From Hemileia vastatrix (Eukaryota; Basidiomycota; Pucciniomycetes; Pucciniales; Zaghouaniaceae): 64,000 bases of DNA. Positions 1-11,669 of this stretch are shown here, piece by piece. Where the stretch lies: positions 6,826,001 to 6,890,000 of the forward strand of contig JASXTE010000001.1 of NCBI GenBank assembly GCA_030280995.1, given 5' to 3'. The notes under the pieces were generated by a model that saw nothing but the letters and a program-made list of their open reading frames with translations, did no database searches and had not been told where the DNA came from. The position numbers and the translations under genes were made by a program. Position 1 is the stretch's first letter; each line of letters opens with the position of its first letter.

Positions 1-224
1 TCTTCCATCAAGGATGGCTGGGACTGCAATCTTTGGGCCTTTTACAGGTTGCACTGGTGTGGTGGGTGGTACCTGTGCTTCAGCTTCAGTGGGTCCATGG
101 TATGAGGGCTTTTTCCCCACTATAAATTTCATGAGTCTGGCGTTCTGTTCTTGAATTACAGCAAGAAGTGCTGAATCAGGTTGACCTGAGGGGTTTGAAA
201 TTTTTTTTGTGCTCTGGAAATAGA
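1..224 (-). pseudogene. gypsy-C gag, N-terminal fragment
   Basis: On the minus strand this stretch resembles the start of the gag genes of gypsy-B (around 13990-14236) and gypsy-A (around 55200-55442): the same run ending in ILxGxP/IAVP-type residues, the Glu-Ala-Glu segment and the Met-Asn-Pro-Ser-Gly-Gln-Pro start region can be followed. It has small gaps and no long frame remains. It lies directly against an LTR copy at 225-545, as expected for gag beside the 5' LTR of a minus-strand element. The rest of the element is outside the window. Identification rests on resemblance to the two other copies here. Confidence 0.7.
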
Positions 225-545
225 TTGGAAAAAAAATTAGGACCTAAGAGGGTGGACTACTACTAGCACTGATGCTAACCTATGACGGGACTGACTATGC
301 TACTCTGCAGTGAGACTGACTAGACTGACTATGTTGGGACCACCAATAGTGAGACAAGACTGACTATGGCAATACAGAAGTGAGAATAAGAAGTGACTGG
401 ATTACTATATAAGTTTTCTGATGAAAAGCACCCCACAGCACTTTCCCCATAGAAAACTCCTTATGCAATGTCCCTTGCTTCTGCCTATTAAAATGAATAG
501 CACCTAAAGTGCTCCTCCTCCTCACCCCTCAACCCAAATCCAAAT
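225..545 (-). repeat. LTR of gypsy-C (5' LTR)
   Basis: Begins AGGACCTAAGAGGGTGGACT and ends near CTCAACCCAAATCC. The same order of blocks is seen in the LTRs of gypsy-A at 48886-49195 and 55480-55763: ACTACTACTAGC, GACTGACTATG, GTGAGACTGACTAGACTGAC, CTTATGCAATATC-like and GTGCTCCTCCTC. Gag lies to its left, so this is the 5' LTR of a minus-strand copy. The terminal TGTT and AACA are eroded and I find no target duplication. Confidence 0.75.
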
Positions 546-960
546 AGAAGGGAAAAGTGAATGGACAAGTGTCCTTCTTACCAGAATTGAAAGTAGGTAA
601 TCTTTTCATGATTGATAGCTTCAGTAAATTTAATTTGTCCTTCTACAAAGAGAGGATGTGAGGGTGAGGAAACTAAAATATAAGCATCATTTTCATTATG
701 TAGGTGAAAAAACACAGAGGAGTGGTTTTTCCCCTCTCTATCTTCAGGAAATTTGAGCTAGGTCATTTTGTAGAAATATTTTAGCACATAAAGGTTGTCT
801 TCTATGAGGAAACTAAGGCAAATTTGATCATTAAGGTCAAAATAGGTGGGGATTCCATGAGCTACCACTGGGTATGAGGGGGTGGCTTAAATATCACACC
901 CTATGGGATCCAAATCTGCCACATTGTGGTGAGAAGGAGAAGGTCATCTTCAGAGGAGGT
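546..960 (-). pseudogene. LINE ORF1 remnant
   Basis: The plus-strand text matches the ORF1 region of LINE2 around 57235-57470, including the blocks GAGGAGTGGTTTTTCCC, GAAATTTGAGC...AGG, AAGGTTGTCTTC, GGGGATTCCATGAGC and ATGGGATCC, in the same order and orientation. It is therefore a minus-strand fragment of the nucleic-acid-binding ORF1 of a Tad1-like LINE. The frame is broken throughout. Gypsy-C probably abuts or entered this LINE. Confidence 0.55.
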
Positions 961-1309
961 TATAATTTTATACACTATGGGGAAAGTGGTGTCACCGGTT
1001 GTCCTGAAACAAACAATCAAAAGCCATAAATATACCTTGAAAATCACAAAGCACAAATAGAAACAAACTGCTACAGCTACCTGTGTCCTTCCACAATTCT
1101 AAGTGCCACTGCACACCCCTTTCACTTTTTTCTGCTCATTTTAAAAGTGTAAACTCTCATTTTCTGGTGGTGACTGCTTATTTTCTCAACATGCTACATT
1201 TCTATAATTTGAACACATTTTCCAGCCTGAATATGTGCAATTTTTATACTTTCTAATATTGTCCCTTATTTTATCATTTATCTCTTTTGCCCCTTTCATA
1301 ACCCGAGGA
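961..1309. other. no gene seen
   Basis: AT-rich non-coding sequence between the LINE scrap and a GGT-rich tract. Nothing in it is supported as a gene. Confidence 0.5.
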
Positions 1310-1745
1310 TGTTGTTGTGGTGATGGTGCAAGAGGTGGTAGTGCAAAAGGTGGTGATGGTGTTGTTGGTGTGAGTGGTGGTGGTGGTGGAACAAGAGGTG
1401 GAGGTGAAGGTGGAAATGGTGGTGGTGGTAGTGGTGGTGGCACAAGAAGTGGTTGAGGTGCAAAGGGAGGTGGGGGAGGTGGTGGAGTGTTGGGTTAAAA
1501 AAAAGGAAACAAAATATGGAAAAGTCATGTACATAATTTTTTTCTTTTTTTTCTGCTTTTTTTTACATCTGGTTGTTGAGGTGGAGGAGAAGGTGGAAGT
1601 GCCAGTGAAAATGAAGATAGTGGTAAGGGAGATGGCTTTGTTGGAGGTGGGGTGGAAGTTGTACTGGAGGTGGTTAGAGGTGGCAGTGGTGGAGTTGGAG
1701 TGAGGTGAGTCAGGGTGGGTCAGGGTTGCAATTGTTTTAGTGGTG
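1310..1745. repeat. GGT/GTG-rich low-complexity tract
   Basis: Long irregular run of GGT, GGTG and GTTG triplets (for example GGTGGTGGTGGTGG), broken by T-rich sequence at 1535-1570. The Pro-, Thr-, Val- and Gly-rich frames on both strands are by-products of the triplet bias. It may be the remains of a low-complexity part of a LINE, since a LINE 3' tail follows at 1829. Confidence 0.6.
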
Positions 1746-1814
1746 GAGTTTGTTGGGAAAGGTTGGTGTGGATGTAGGGCTGGGCTATCTAGGCTACTTG
1801 TCTACCATACCTTT

Positions 1815-1871
1815 ATACTCCTAGTTGAGTGAGATTGTAAGAAATAAAAATTAATAATAATAAAAAAAAGG
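1815..1871 (+). mobile_element. LINE 3' tail, plus strand
   Basis: GTGAGATTGTAAG at 1829-1841 is followed at once by an A-rich tail (AAATAAAAATTAATAATAAT). The same 13-mer followed by A-rich sequence marks the 3' ends of LINE1 (19451-19463, minus), LINE2 (46804-46816, minus) and several short fragments in this window. Confidence 0.6.
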
Positions 1872-2228
1872 AATAAAGGTTTGTGCAGCAACATTATCTT
1901 TGTTCACAGGCCACAAGTCACTGTCTCACTCCATTTTGAGTTTTGAAATTAGCTAGGCCTGTGTTGCAACATGCCTTAGTCTGGTTGTTGCAGGACAGTT
2001 AGCAACACTGTCTTACACATAGTGATAATTATTGTATTTGTGTCAGATGACACCCTTGACATGGATCAAAGCTTGAGTTCTTGGATTAGAGATCTTCTTG
2101 GTGGAGATACATTCATTGATAAAAACCAAGATTTTAGAATTGAGGTAATCTTTGAGTAATGGGGAGGCAGGTTCAGTCTGTTAATGGTGAATGAAGGAAG
2201 GCTAGGGTTTATCTCTAGAGGGGAGTTT
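1872..2228. other. no gene seen
   Basis: Non-coding spacer between a LINE tail and the gypsy-B LTR. I see no coding frame or repeat I can name. Confidence 0.4.
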
Positions 2229-3747
2229 TAGGACCTAAGAAGTCTGACTACTACTAGCGCTGGCACTATCATGGGACAGGACTGACTATGATACTAAGCA
2301 GTGAGACTAACTAGACTGACTATGTTGGGGTTACCAACAGTGAGGCAGGGCTGACTATTCTGATACAGCAGTGAGACTAAGAAGTAACTGAATTACTATT
2401 GGCCAGTTTGTCTAGAAGGAGGTAAAAATATGGAGAAGCAGAAGAAGAAGGAGAATAAGGATAAACATAAGGACAAAAAGAAAAGGAGAGATGAAAGGCT
2501 AAAGGATATTTGATGGTAGGATATATGGATTTTATTGAACTAATGACAAAAAATGGAAATTATAATAATAGTAAGTAAGTAATTTCTCTCTGCTTATATA
2601 TCAAGTACTAATAATTAAATCCTCTTGAAGCAACCTTGTTAATTTTATTTAGTATTTAATAGGACAGATGCGCCACTATAAGTAACAAAATATAATATAG
2701 TTATTTAAAAATAAATGAGTATTTTAAGTGATGGGCTGAAGGGGACTACCCAAGACCTTTTTGTAGAAAAGGGGTCCTCTCAAGCACCACAAATTTGTAT
2801 ATACAAAGTAGTAATAAATTGAAACAAGAAAATAAAAGAAAATAAGTGAAACTTGGATATTGAGAGAAAAATATGAAACAAATAATTTAATTCTCAAATA
2901 AGAAATAATTTTTCCATACTAATTTCCCAACCCCGTTAATTAAAATAGTGAGTAACTACTTAAATTTCTAACATGGGAAACTGTGAGTAATTTATCAAAA
3001 ACAATTATAATTTTTATGCAATTGTTTATATAATCAATTTAAGCCCAAAACAGAAATTAGTAATTTTTTTAACTATTCCGTTTGAGTAATAACTAAATTA
3101 AGTGAAACAAGTAATTAATTTAATGAACAATAATTAAAATTAAGCATTTAATTTATATTATTGAGTAAGTATTTTAACTTATTTAATAAAATATTTTTGA
3201 ACACAGTCAAGGGTCAAAAAAGCACCCAATATTTATGGATTATAACATATGAGAAGATTGATTTAATATATAATTTTAATTAATAAAATTTTAATTCCAT
3301 TATAATTTTAATTTTTCAATTGTAATTATAATATAGATTTAAAATTAATTAATTATTAATTTACTAATATTAAATACATAAAAAATATTCCATGATATAT
3401 AGAATATGATATATATTATGTTTGATGTAACTGTATAGATAATTTATTTAATAATAAAATTAATATAATACTTATTTTAATAAAATGTTTATATAATTGT
3501 ATTATTTAATGAAATACTATTTTAAATGCATAAAATACATCACTTTATTCCCTCCAATAAAATATTATACATTTTACTGGGCTCCTGAGACAGCCTGGCT
3601 GACAATTACTATATAAGTTGTCCAATGAGGAGCATTCCATAGTACTTTCCCCATATAACCCCCTTATGCAATATCTCATATTCCACCTCTCATAATTCAT
3701 AAAGCCCATAGTGCTCCTCCTCCTCACCTCTCAACTAAATCCTAACA
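2229..3747 (-). repeat. gypsy-B 3' LTR, split by an insertion
   Basis: The first half (2229-2415, from TTTAGGACCTAAGAAGTCTG) and second half (3606-3747, ending AAATCCTAACA) join to match the LTRs at 48886-49195 and 55480-55763. The break falls at AATTACTAT, which is present on both sides of the intervening 1.2 kb. Confidence 0.75.
2416..3605. mobile_element. 1.2-kb insertion with 8-9 bp target duplication
   Basis: AATTACTAT ends the LTR half before this segment and reappears just before the other half resumes, giving an 8-9 bp direct duplication. The ends are weak inverted repeats: TGGCCAGTTTGTCTAGAAGG on the left, and GTCAGCCAGGCTGTCTCAGG read inward from the right. An 8-9 bp duplication suits hAT (8 bp) or Mutator-like (9 bp) elements. 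No transposase frame is seen. The interior is very AT-rich with long stretches of alternating TAAT and ATTA, so this is a non-autonomous copy. Confidence 0.5.
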
Positions 3748-6180
3748 TTACCCCCTCTTTTACCCCTCCTTCCCCCTGTACTCCTTCTCATACTCCTTGA
3801 ATGTTTCCTTATCATTTTCCAAATTTTCCACAGGTTCCCAAGACCTATCCCCAACCCCATATCCTTTTCAATGTACTGAATACTGAACCCTTCCTGTGTA
3901 CACCCTCTAATAAATAACCTTTTCAACCTCAAACTCCCCTTCATTTTCCACTTGGATTGGTGCTGGTGGCTCCTCTGGATTCTCTGGGATTTTATCTTTT
4001 TTATTCTTTTTGAGAAATGAAATGTTGAAAACTGGATTTACTTGCCTCATTGAGATTGGTATTTCCAGTTCATAAGCTGATTCAGATACCCTGTGTTTCA
4101 ATTTGAATGGCCCCACTTTTTTGTGATCTAATTTAGAACTGGGGTTCAATGTGGAAAGGAAATGTGAGATTAACAAAACCTTTTCACCTACCTATAGCAC
4201 ATGATGCTGGGTCCTTCCTTGTTTGTGATGATGCTTCATTGACTGTTAAGATAACTTGAGAGCTGCTTTTAGTTCTTGATGTATGCTGAATATTATTTGG
4301 ATTCTCCCTTCCACTGTGACAGCCTAAAAATTATTATGTAAATAGGGATTATTAAAAGAGGATTTTTTGGAATTAATTATAGATATTGGAAAATTCTATC
4401 ATATTTTATAATGATTTACATCTAAAAGAATGGATGCTTAAAAATGGTTTAAAAAGGGTTAATTTACAAGTCAAGATTTAAAAATTATTTAAGAGTCAGG
4501 AAATACGAGTATAGGCCTAAAAGTGAATGGAAATTAAATTTAGGAGTCTCAAGAACCTTTGGTGATTTTCAGGAAATTTTTACTATTTATTTTCTATTTT
4601 TAATAATTTCATAAAGTATTTTTGAATATTTTTGAATTTTTATAAATTACTTAACTTTGATAATTTTTAACTAGATAAATAGGGCTACGTGGACTACAAA
4701 AGCTAGCTGGAATTTTAAAAGAGAAGTATCTTTATCATCTGTAATTTTTCTGGATTTTATATTAGTGTTTTGATGTTCTAATTGAGTCCAAAAGTCTGTA
4801 CCAGCTCCAGAATGCTTTGGACAAGTTCTGTACAAGCTCTGGAGATCTCTGGACAAGCTCCAGAATGCTCCAGCTGGGTAAAATAAAGCATGTGACATAC
4901 TATGCATATAAATCTTGTAGACTCAAAATTAGAAAATACAGACATCTTAACATTACAACAACAATCATCTATCAACAAATAAACAACAATCACATTATTA
5001 TTTTACACAACAAATTATAAAATGGTAATACCCTTATAAATATAACACTTTTACATAACATATTATAAATTTTATGTAACAACTCATAAATATATACTTA
5101 TAGGATACCATTATAAAGGTCTCAGCATCAGGGACTTGATTTTAACAACTATTTCTAATAAAAATAAAATCTTCATAAAAACATATTATTCAACCATTTA
5201 AATAATTTTTCTGGATACAGCTTCACTGTTGTATTTCTTTCCCTCATTACAAAGAACACTTATTCTACATCTCAACACTTTAAATAAAAAATAGTTTATT
5301 GGTAATTTTATATCAAGTAGAGGTTTTAGCTTAGTTAATTGTGAACTCTCTATTTACTTTAAGGGACAGGGTTTTCTTTAGTTTATCCAACTCCCTTGGA
5401 TTCTGCTAACAGCAAGGCAACTGTAAGAGTCTTTCTACACTGCTTCTGGGACTTGTAAAATGGATGGGGTACTAACTAAGAATGTTGGATGATATCCTTA
5501 GTTGGCCTAAAAGGGTGACATGCCTATTTCAGCATGTATCCAGTAATTGTATGAGAATTCAGCCAGTGGTAACATCTGCACCCAGCCATATTTCTAATAG
5601 TTAATTAAATGGTGCAAATATTTTTCAATTGTCCTATTTACTATCTCATATTGCTTGTCAGTCTGTGTATTCCATGCTGTTGACAATATGGGCTTAATGT
5701 TCAGTTGAGCATACAATGCCTTCAAAAACTTAGAGTTTAAAGTACATACCCTGTCTGCTACTATACTTTCAGGTAATCCATGTAGTTTCCAGAAATGCAC
5801 CACCATTAAGTTTGAATACCCTCTGATGTAGCCTTTGTAGTGGTGGGGACAAAATGTGCCATCTAAGTGCAGTGGTCAACAACTGTGAGGATAGCATTAT
5901 TTCCTTGTGACTTAGGTAACTCCACTATCAGGTCATAAAAGAGTTCCTTCCATGGCTGCTTGGGTATGCTTAAAGGGGTTAGTGGTGTTGCTGTTGGGCT
6001 GACCTTGCTCCTCTTGAGAGAGTTTCATGCCGCTATATAGCATTGGACATATGCCTTCATTTACTTTGAGTAGAAGTTGTGATTCACCACCTACACTGTC
6101 TTCAGTGGTCCTAGGTGTCCTGTCATTGGGGAGTTGTGCCTTTATTTAACCACCTGTCTTTTTAGCTCTTCATCATTTGG
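3748..6180 (-). pseudogene. gypsy-B integrase (broken)
   Basis: The minus-strand frame at 3907-4176 holds the integrase C-terminus (HFLSTLNPSSKLDHKKVGPF then a chromodomain-like acidic tail). The frame at 5594-5806 holds the catalytic core segment with the D..LNSKFLKALYAQLNIKP and AWNTQTDKQYEIVNRTIEKYL region. Both match the intact integrase of gypsy-A (49208-50821) stretch by stretch. The HHCC zinc region lies near 6000-6120 with its frame lost. A 1.1-kb insert (4315-5439) splits it, and several in-frame stops and indels are present. Confidence 0.8.
4315..5439. mobile_element. solo-LTR-like insert, 1.1 kb, in gypsy-B integrase
   Basis: Alignment with gypsy-A shows extra sequence beginning TGTGACAGCC and ending TTTCTACA, that is TG...CA as in LTRs. 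The last 80 bp (AGGGACAGGG, then TTTTCTTTAG and ATCCAACTCCCTTGG) match the end of the insert at 52801-53875 in gypsy-A, so both belong to one family. Flanking CCAC and CTGC could be a decayed 4-bp duplication, which is uncertain. The interior is AT-rich and carries a cluster of GAGCTTGTCC-like repeats at 4800-4870. No coding frame is present. Confidence 0.5.
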
Positions 6181-7135
6181 AACCACTTTCATCCCATTCC
6201 AATACAGTGCTTCCCCTTCCAGGTGATACTCCTCTAATACTTTCCTTACCAATACCTCCTTTCATAAAAGGACCCTCACCAACTCCTTCACTCTCTTATC
6301 TTTTTCCTTCCCCCTTTTTACCCATTCTATCAAATCCTCATCTTCCAAATCCACTTCATCTAGGATCACCCCCTCTTCAAGGTCCCCTTCAATAGTGTTG
6401 TGCAAACAGTATGCAGATAATCTGGAGCTGGGCAAAAGTTGAGACATTGTGACAGAAAATCTGGTTTTCCACTTCTTTTCTCTGGTCTGAATTGAAAAAC
6501 AAAATTAATGCTTCTTAGAAGTTCTGCCCAACACCCTTGCCAGTGAGTCAGCTTTTTTTTGGTCAGGAAGGTTTCTAAGTTCTTATGATCTGTATAAATA
6601 ATAAATTGTAAATGGTGAGGTCCTCCTTCCAAATAGTGGTTCAGGTGTGACTCCTTATTATATATTTCATAGTTCAATTTAGCACCTAACAGTTTATGTG
6701 ACAAATATGCTACTAGGTGTAAGAAGTTTTCAGCATCATATTGGGATAATACCACACCCAGTGCAAAGTCTAAGCAGTCACATTCCAGAAAAAATGGCTT
6801 TAGTAAGTGTGGGATCACAAGGATAGGGGATGTCACAAATTGTCTTTTCAGGTAGTCAAATACATCTTTTTGGCTACTTGTCCAAATGAATTTTGCTTCC
6901 TTTTTTGTGAGGTCATGCAGTGGTCATAAAATGTGGGAGTAATTTTCTATAAAGTGGAAAAAAAAGTTTTAAAAGCCTAAAAATGACTTGATCTCCTTTA
7001 CCAATTCCAGTGTTGACTATTCTGTTACTTCCTTTACTGTCTCCTGATCCGTTTGTACCCTATTCTTTAAAATGGTCATACCCAGGTAGGGGATTTCACT
7101 TACTGAGAAGACACATTTTTCCAGCTTTAACCATA
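6181..7135 (-). pseudogene. gypsy-B RNase H and 3' part of reverse transcriptase
   Basis: The minus-strand frame at 6366-6836 reads through the RNase H start (FFLECDCLDFALGVVLSQYD), the LNYEIYNKE block and the TDHKNLETFLTKKKLTHWQG block, all standard for Ty3/gypsy RNase H. Upstream, 6840-7135 holds the reverse transcriptase thumb region in broken frames. The coding sequence is cut at 7133-7135 by the CACTA-like insertion and resumes at 11670. Confidence 0.8.
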
Positions 7136-8394
7136 CACAGGGTGAAAATTAAGATGACTTGTAGGCAAGTCATATTTGAGAAATATTAAAGTAACCCATG
7201 AAGTAATCTGAAAGGAACCTTAAAGTGGGTCTTTTAGATCTGTACAGGTAAAAGGCCCACAAGTGATTTTGTATAATTTGAGGAATAAGAGTAACCAACC
7301 ACTCCATCAACAAATATTGTTGAATTAAAAGATCCTTGCACTAACCAAAATTATCATTTTTAATAAATCTCTGAGGAAATTTTAATTAAAAATTTTCCCC
7401 AAACTTCATAAATGTAGCTAAATTTTTATTTGAATTACCTATCTGATAAGGAAGAAAAATTTCCAAGTGATAATCTTCCCCAAAAAATATAACCCATATA
7501 ATATGCCATCATAAGTTATTCTGCTTGTTATCTTTGAATATTGGTGGTTTATAGCTTGTGGAAAGGTCTGAAAAAATACATATAAAATTTTTATAGAACC
7601 TTTTCACGCATATAGCTTTCTTAATAGAAATTTCTCAATTTTGTTAAAGAATAAGTATGGATTTTATTGAAGTTTGGGGTGATTTTTGAACACCTAACCA
7701 GCCACAAACAGTGCTAAATTTAACATGAAATCTGAAATTTACCAAAAAAAGATGTTTATATATTATAAAATTTTAAGAAATATTTCAAACATCCAATTTT
7801 GGTTTAGGTCCCTTAAATTTAATGATATTTGAGTTAGTAAAAATGTGCACAGAGAAATATGTTTTACTAATACATGAGAGTTTAAAATATCTGGGACCAA
7901 TTAATACAAGAGTTCATAAAACTTATGTTATATATTTATAGGGTCCATTGAAGCATAAAATAGTTTAACACAATTAAAATTTCAAATAAAAAATTACCCC
8001 CACATTTATAACACCATTACAATTTAAATTAATGAAGAACAAGCTGTCAGAATTTAAGGGCCGTGTTAGACTCCTTTTCTTAGATACATTAAATCAATTT
8101 CTTTTCATTCTCTCTTATTAACTAGTTTCTGCCATCTAATGCAGTACATATATAATTTCATGACACTCATTACTACGCATATTCTTATAAACATATATAT
8201 AAATACATAAAATACAACATATATATACATATATTTATTTATTTAAAAGGTTATGTCATATATTTTAACCCTAAATTAGTTATATCATAAACCTAGTGAT
8301 GATTGGACAGCATAAAAGATTGCAAGATTCATTTTTTGAATGCTATCTTTTGTTGCTCACTAATCATCACCAGCCCCAAGATCTGTTGACCCTT

Positions 8395-8790
8395 TGCCCT
8401 CTTTTCTAAACCATCCAAGTCTAGCCATTGTCCCGGCATCATCATCTAAGTCAGGCCGTAGTTTCCCCACATCATTTAAGACCGGCCAGTAGTCCTTGAA
8501 TCATCATCAAGACCAGCCAGTAGTCCTGGCATCATCATCAAGACCAGCCAGTAATCCTGGAACCATCATTAAGACCAGCTTGTAGTCCTGGCACCATCAT
8601 ATCAAGTCAGATGCTTTTCTCCACATCATCATCAAGACCGGCTGTTGTCCCTGCACCAAATTTAGACCAGCCTTTTGTCCTGGAATCATCATCAACTCCA
8701 GCTGTCATTCCCAAATCATCATAAACTTGGGTGTTATCCCCCACACCACCAATTCGGTCTCACTGTCAGACCATTGCCTCCGGCTCATCA
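8395..8790. repeat. minisatellite, about 31-bp unit, ~11 copies
   Basis: Diverged tandem units built on CATCATCATCAAGACCAGCC followed by AGTAGTCCTGG, best preserved at 8470-8600 and fading on both sides. It lies wholly inside the CACTA-like element. Confidence 0.8.
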
Positions 8791-9054
8791 TCATTATATT
8801 TTCTTGGGCCTTTTTCCCCGCATTAATCTTATTATTACATCATTTTTATTATATCACATTGTTATTTCATTGGCCCATCTTTGCCACATTATTTTTATTA
8901 ATTTACATTAAACATTCAACTCAAATTCCAATACAAGTTTAATTAAAAAAATTTTACTTTCTTTCATGTAAATGTAATAATGTTTTCAATGATTCACTAT
9001 ATATTTCATGGATGTTTATGTATAATTAAACAAAATTTTCCTACAAAAATTGCT

Positions 9055-9085
9055 GTCACATGCTAGCAGGTGTCCCCCCCAAAAC
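9055..9085. repeat. remnant of a CACTA-like MITE end
   Basis: CACATGCTAGCAGGTGTCC followed by a C-run resembles the left subterminal part of the 112-bp element at 60269 (CACCTGCTAGCAGGTGCC then a C-run). It may be a truncated end of the same family. A matching right end was not found. Confidence 0.35.
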
Positions 9086-10495
9086 AGAACTTCCATTGTT
9101 TTTTGATCCATATAGACCTGATAGATGGTGCCATTTTTATTTCTGGCAATAAAAACCAAATTTTAATAATATATCAACAATGTATTATATTTGAAAATTG
9201 AAATGTATTTTCATATCTGAAGTTTAATGCTCTTGTTAAGTGATAAGGGTAAAGTAAATTTTTATACACAATTAAAATAGAAAAATGTTCTTTGAGAGTT
9301 TCAATCAAGGCTTCTACTTCCTTCAGCCTTAATAATTTCAAAGTTTGTTTAAAAATACTTGCAATAAAATTTCAGTTTCTGCTTAGCAGCCTAGTATGAA
9401 ATTTTTAAATTCTATAATGAAATCAATAAGCCCATGTGTATTGAAAATTATTTTATTAATCATGAATAAGAATTATCAGAAATAAACTTATTATAATTGA
9501 GATAAATAATTAGAATTATAATAAAATTTGAAGAAAATTATCACTTTGTTTTGAATTATCCTGTTCATTTGCTTAATTTTGTGACGTTGCAGAAATATTT
9601 TTTTATAAGATAAAATCTTACCCCAGTAAAATATTCCTTGAGGAAATTGAACCCCCATTCAATATATGTAAGTATGATGTTAAGGTTTATTGAAAAACTG
9701 TTACAAGAACATTTCTCTTAAATAGAAATAAAAATTCATAAAAATAAAAAAAGAGGAAGAAAATTTTTCACTATCTTTGTAACTACTTAAGTTTTGGCCC
9801 TTTTTTCCCCTCTATAGTTTTTACTTAGCCCTTTTGATGACCCCTCAGGGCCCCCACCAGGCCCAACTTGGGGCTAATAAAGGGCTGACCATATGTCAAC
9901 TTAGTCTTGCTAAAAACTTACAACTTTAATTAAGAAAATCTGAAATTTTGCCCACAGATTTTAATATCTTTATTTCATGACAAAATAGATATCTTTAGCA
10001 TCTTTTTCACTTTTTGTTGCTTTTTTTCTTTACTTAATACCCCATAATCATATATTTATTTCATTTCATATTTATGAGGCTCATTCTTACCATTTATTCA
10101 GAAATAATTATATAAAATCTTTTTTTTGGAACAATAGTCACTATATGCTTTGAAATTTAAAAAAAAAATTCTTGCTTGAAAAATTTATGTCTCAAAAAAA
10201 AATGATGCTGTGTGCTCTCTCTTGACATGACTTTATTTTTATTCATTTAGTTTTATCTAGGCCAGGTAGTGGTATGGCTCCAATAGAGGGGAAAAAAGTT
10301 GCTATTTATGGGCCAGATACCCTTTCTGCTGTTGGTGAGCATTCTTGTAGAGGTGGTTATTCAGACCCTCAAGATTCTTCAAGAGCCACAGTGGTCAAGA
10401 AGGCAGTTTTTTTTATTTTTTTTTGGAATTAAAAATTTTTTTTAACTTTTTCTTGATTTTTTTTGAATTATTTTTATGCTTGAAGTTTGATTGAA

Positions 10496-10928
10496 GTCAC
10501 GTGCTGAAAAGATGCAGCATCTTTTCTGTTGCATGACTTTATTTCCACTTCTCTGGCTCAAACTGTCAGATGGATTACAGAAAAGTAAAGTTGTGGTGCA
10601 ACTAAGTAATAGAATTGTAATACTAACATCACACTGTATCATTTTCAATGATTTTACTAAAATCTTGTTCAATACTCAAGAATAGACAGATAAACCTTGA
10701 GTTAGCATCTTGTATGGTCAATCAAAAAGAAGAGAAAATGAATGTAGTGTTGAGAAAAGACAAGTCATGTTCTGAAAAGATGCAGCATCTTTTCTGCTCA
10801 CTTGAAAGTTTTGCATTGCACCAGTAAATTTAAAAGAAATTCATGAGGTCTAGCTGACAACTTGAACTATAGAAATCAAAATAAAGTCACATGATGGAAA
10901 AGACACTGCATCTTTTCAGCATGTGACT
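10496..10928. repeat. three copies of a ~42-bp hairpin
   Basis: Near-perfect palindromes at 10496-10537, 10762-10804 and 10885-10928 share the core GAAAAGATGCAGCATCTTTTC (third copy slightly altered) and outer arms GTCACGTGCTG / CATGTGAC. Spacing is about 270 and 125 bp. All lie inside the 4.5-kb CACTA-like element. They could be protein-binding or stem-forming sites. No function is shown. Confidence 0.7.
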
Positions 10929-10999
10929 CAATCACAATTTAGGCATAAAAATAATCAAAAAAATGTACAAAAAAAAATTATAAAAGACTATGAATGTGA

Positions 11000-11420
11000 A
11001 AAAAGTCAAAAAACACTTAAAATTTTTTTTTTTTTTAAATGTGTAAATCTTCAAAAAAAAATTCAAAAAAAAAAATTCAGAAAAATAGGGAAAAATTCAG
11101 AAAAAAGTCAAAAAAATTCATAAAAATTTAAAAAAAATTCATAAAAATTCATAAAAAATTCATAAAAATTTAAAAAAAATTTTAAAAAAAACTGTAAGAA
11201 AGCCCAAAAATGTCAGAAAAATCAAAAAATATCTAAAAAAAATTAAGAAATAAGTAAAATGATCACAGTAAATTAATTAAAAATAAATAAATTATGAAAA
11301 ATTCTTTCAAGTTTTTAAAAAATTACAAAATTCAATAAAATTTTATAAAAGTTCTTCAAAATTAAGCAAATTTTTTAAAGAGATTCAAAAAAAAAAAGTC
11401 AATAAAATACTGAATTCTTT
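11000..11420. repeat. A-rich AAAATTCAT-type stretch
   Basis: Strongly A-biased plus strand with irregular repeats of AAAAATTCATAAAAATT. Low complexity within the CACTA-like element. The Lys/Asn-rich open frame at 10923-11123 is a by-product. Confidence 0.6.
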
Positions 11421-11669
11421 TTTCATATGAACTTTGGTAAAAATTTATCCTCTTTACTTAAAATTACTTGACTAAAATTTAATGCTTACTTTTTTACAAG
11501 AGGAATAAGTAAATTGACAATTAAAATTTTGATATCTGATTCATGTTTGAACTGTTCTTAAAAAAAAAATTAGGGCCACAAGAGTTACTACTGAGGTTAC
11601 TCTGGGGGTAGTATGAGGGGCAAAAAAAACAACTTGCCTACAAGTTGTCTTATATTTTACCCAGTGATA

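Larger units (their letters stand above)
7136..11666. mobile_element. CACTA-like (CMC/EnSpm-type) DNA element, 4.53 kb, non-autonomous
   Basis: The ends are inverted repeats: CACAGGGTGAAAATTAAGAT on the left and CACTGGGTAAAATATAAGAC read inward from the right. Each continues into an imperfect palindrome ACTTGTAGGCAAGT. The 3-bp ATA before and after is a target duplication. Removing the element and one ATA rejoins the reverse transcriptase sequence of gypsy-B in exact register with gypsy-A (AACCATACTTG versus AACCACACTTG). CACT ends with a 3-bp duplication are typical of the CACTA superfamily. No transposase frame is visible. The interior holds an 11-unit minisatellite, three hairpins and a long A-rich stretch. 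Confidence 0.75.

Noticed and set aside
1186..1703. Pro-, Gly-, Val- and Thr-rich frames on both strands
   Set aside because: Produced by the GGT-rich low-complexity tract; no family resemblance.
8395..8790. CRISPR-like array of ~31-bp repeats
   Set aside because: Units are contiguous and diverged, with no spacers of constant size, and the host is a eukaryote. It is a minisatellite.
10923..11123. Lys/Asn-rich 66-codon frame
   Set aside because: Arises from the A-rich repeats within the CACTA-like element.
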